Source: Rhizobium sp. NZLR1
Lineage (GTDB): Bacteria > Pseudomonadota > Alphaproteobacteria > Rhizobiales > Rhizobiaceae
Assembly: GCF_017357385.1 (NCBI RefSeq)
Contig: NZ_CP071632.1
Coordinates: forward strand, 1,865,501-1,929,500
Direction of reading: 5' to 3'
Length of the DNA: 64,000 nt
Part shown: positions 63,992-64,000 of the stretch, piece after piece
Layout: every line of letters begins with the position of its first letter
Position numbering within the stretch: position 1 is the first letter of the stretch
Notes under the pieces: generated by a model
What the model saw: only the letters and a program-made list of their open reading frames with translations
What the model was told of the DNA's origin: nothing
The model's database searches: none
Made by a program: the position numbers and the translations under genes

Positions 63992-64000
63992 ATCCACTCC

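Overview
The window looks like a stretch of a Rhizobium chromosome, close to R. leguminosarum or R. etli. The basis is GC-rich alphaproteobacterial codon use, DUF1236, BA14K, MEKHLA and DUF1203 family genes, a B12-dependent ribonucleotide reductase, and rhizobial palindromic intergenic elements. I see no complete insertion sequence, phage, plasmid replication genes or CRISPR array. One segment, about 27.3-30.5 kb, next to a tRNA gene, looks accessory.

Layout. 0-4.7 kb: envelope genes (two DUF1236 proteins, a small membrane protein coupled to a BA14K protein, an L,D-transpeptidase) and two unknowns. 4.7-11 kb: aerobic Phe/Tyr catabolism (phhA, hppD, hmgA, fahA, maiA) with two Lrp/AsnC regulators. 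11-18 kb: a MEKHLA protein, two convergent ClpP-like periplasmic proteins, a patatin-like lipase, a Kup potassium transporter and a decayed ClC channel gene. 18.4-22.6 kb: nrdJ, with a candidate tandem NrdR operator. 22.8-26.9 kb: a cache-like protein, gpt, a universal stress protein, a CinA-like protein and wrbA. 27.0-27.3 kb: a tRNA-Leu(UAA) gene split by a group I intron. 27.8-30.5 kb: a winged-helix/TolB-like/TPR regulator, a 72-residue protein and a 43-residue membrane protein. 30.5-43.7 kb: VanZ, threonine dehydratase, HlyU, a diguanylate cyclase, SDR/TetR and AzoR/LysR divergent pairs, a Tat-exported nucleotidase, PilZ, a DMT exporter, an Lrp/ald pair and DUF1203.

43.7-47 kb is a minus-strand unit for cysteine and sulfur (cysK-like, AlaX-type editing protein, sseA, GNAT). 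47-53.8 kb resembles the sigma-E/ChrR singlet-oxygen regulon: a ChrR-like gene and SDR on plus, and photolyase, flavin amine oxidase, DUF1365 and Cfa on minus. Both units are preceded by the same motif, TGATCC-N16-CGTA. The ChrR-like protein lacks the two N-terminal zinc cysteines, and no sigma gene is adjacent.

55.5-64 kb is assimilatory nitrate reduction, read on minus: nasS, a long leader, a NarK-type transporter, nirB, nirD and nasA. The leader region holds a near-perfect sigma-54 promoter, an NtrC-like site and a terminator just before the transporter gene. This fits nitrogen control by NtrC plus nitrate-responsive antitermination by NasS-NasT. A nasT gene is not in the window.

The observations I rate highest are the group I intron in tRNA-Leu(UAA), the duplicated TGATCC-N16-CGTA promoter with a degenerate ChrR, the nas control region, the paired NrdR boxes, and the regulator plus 72-residue protein module.
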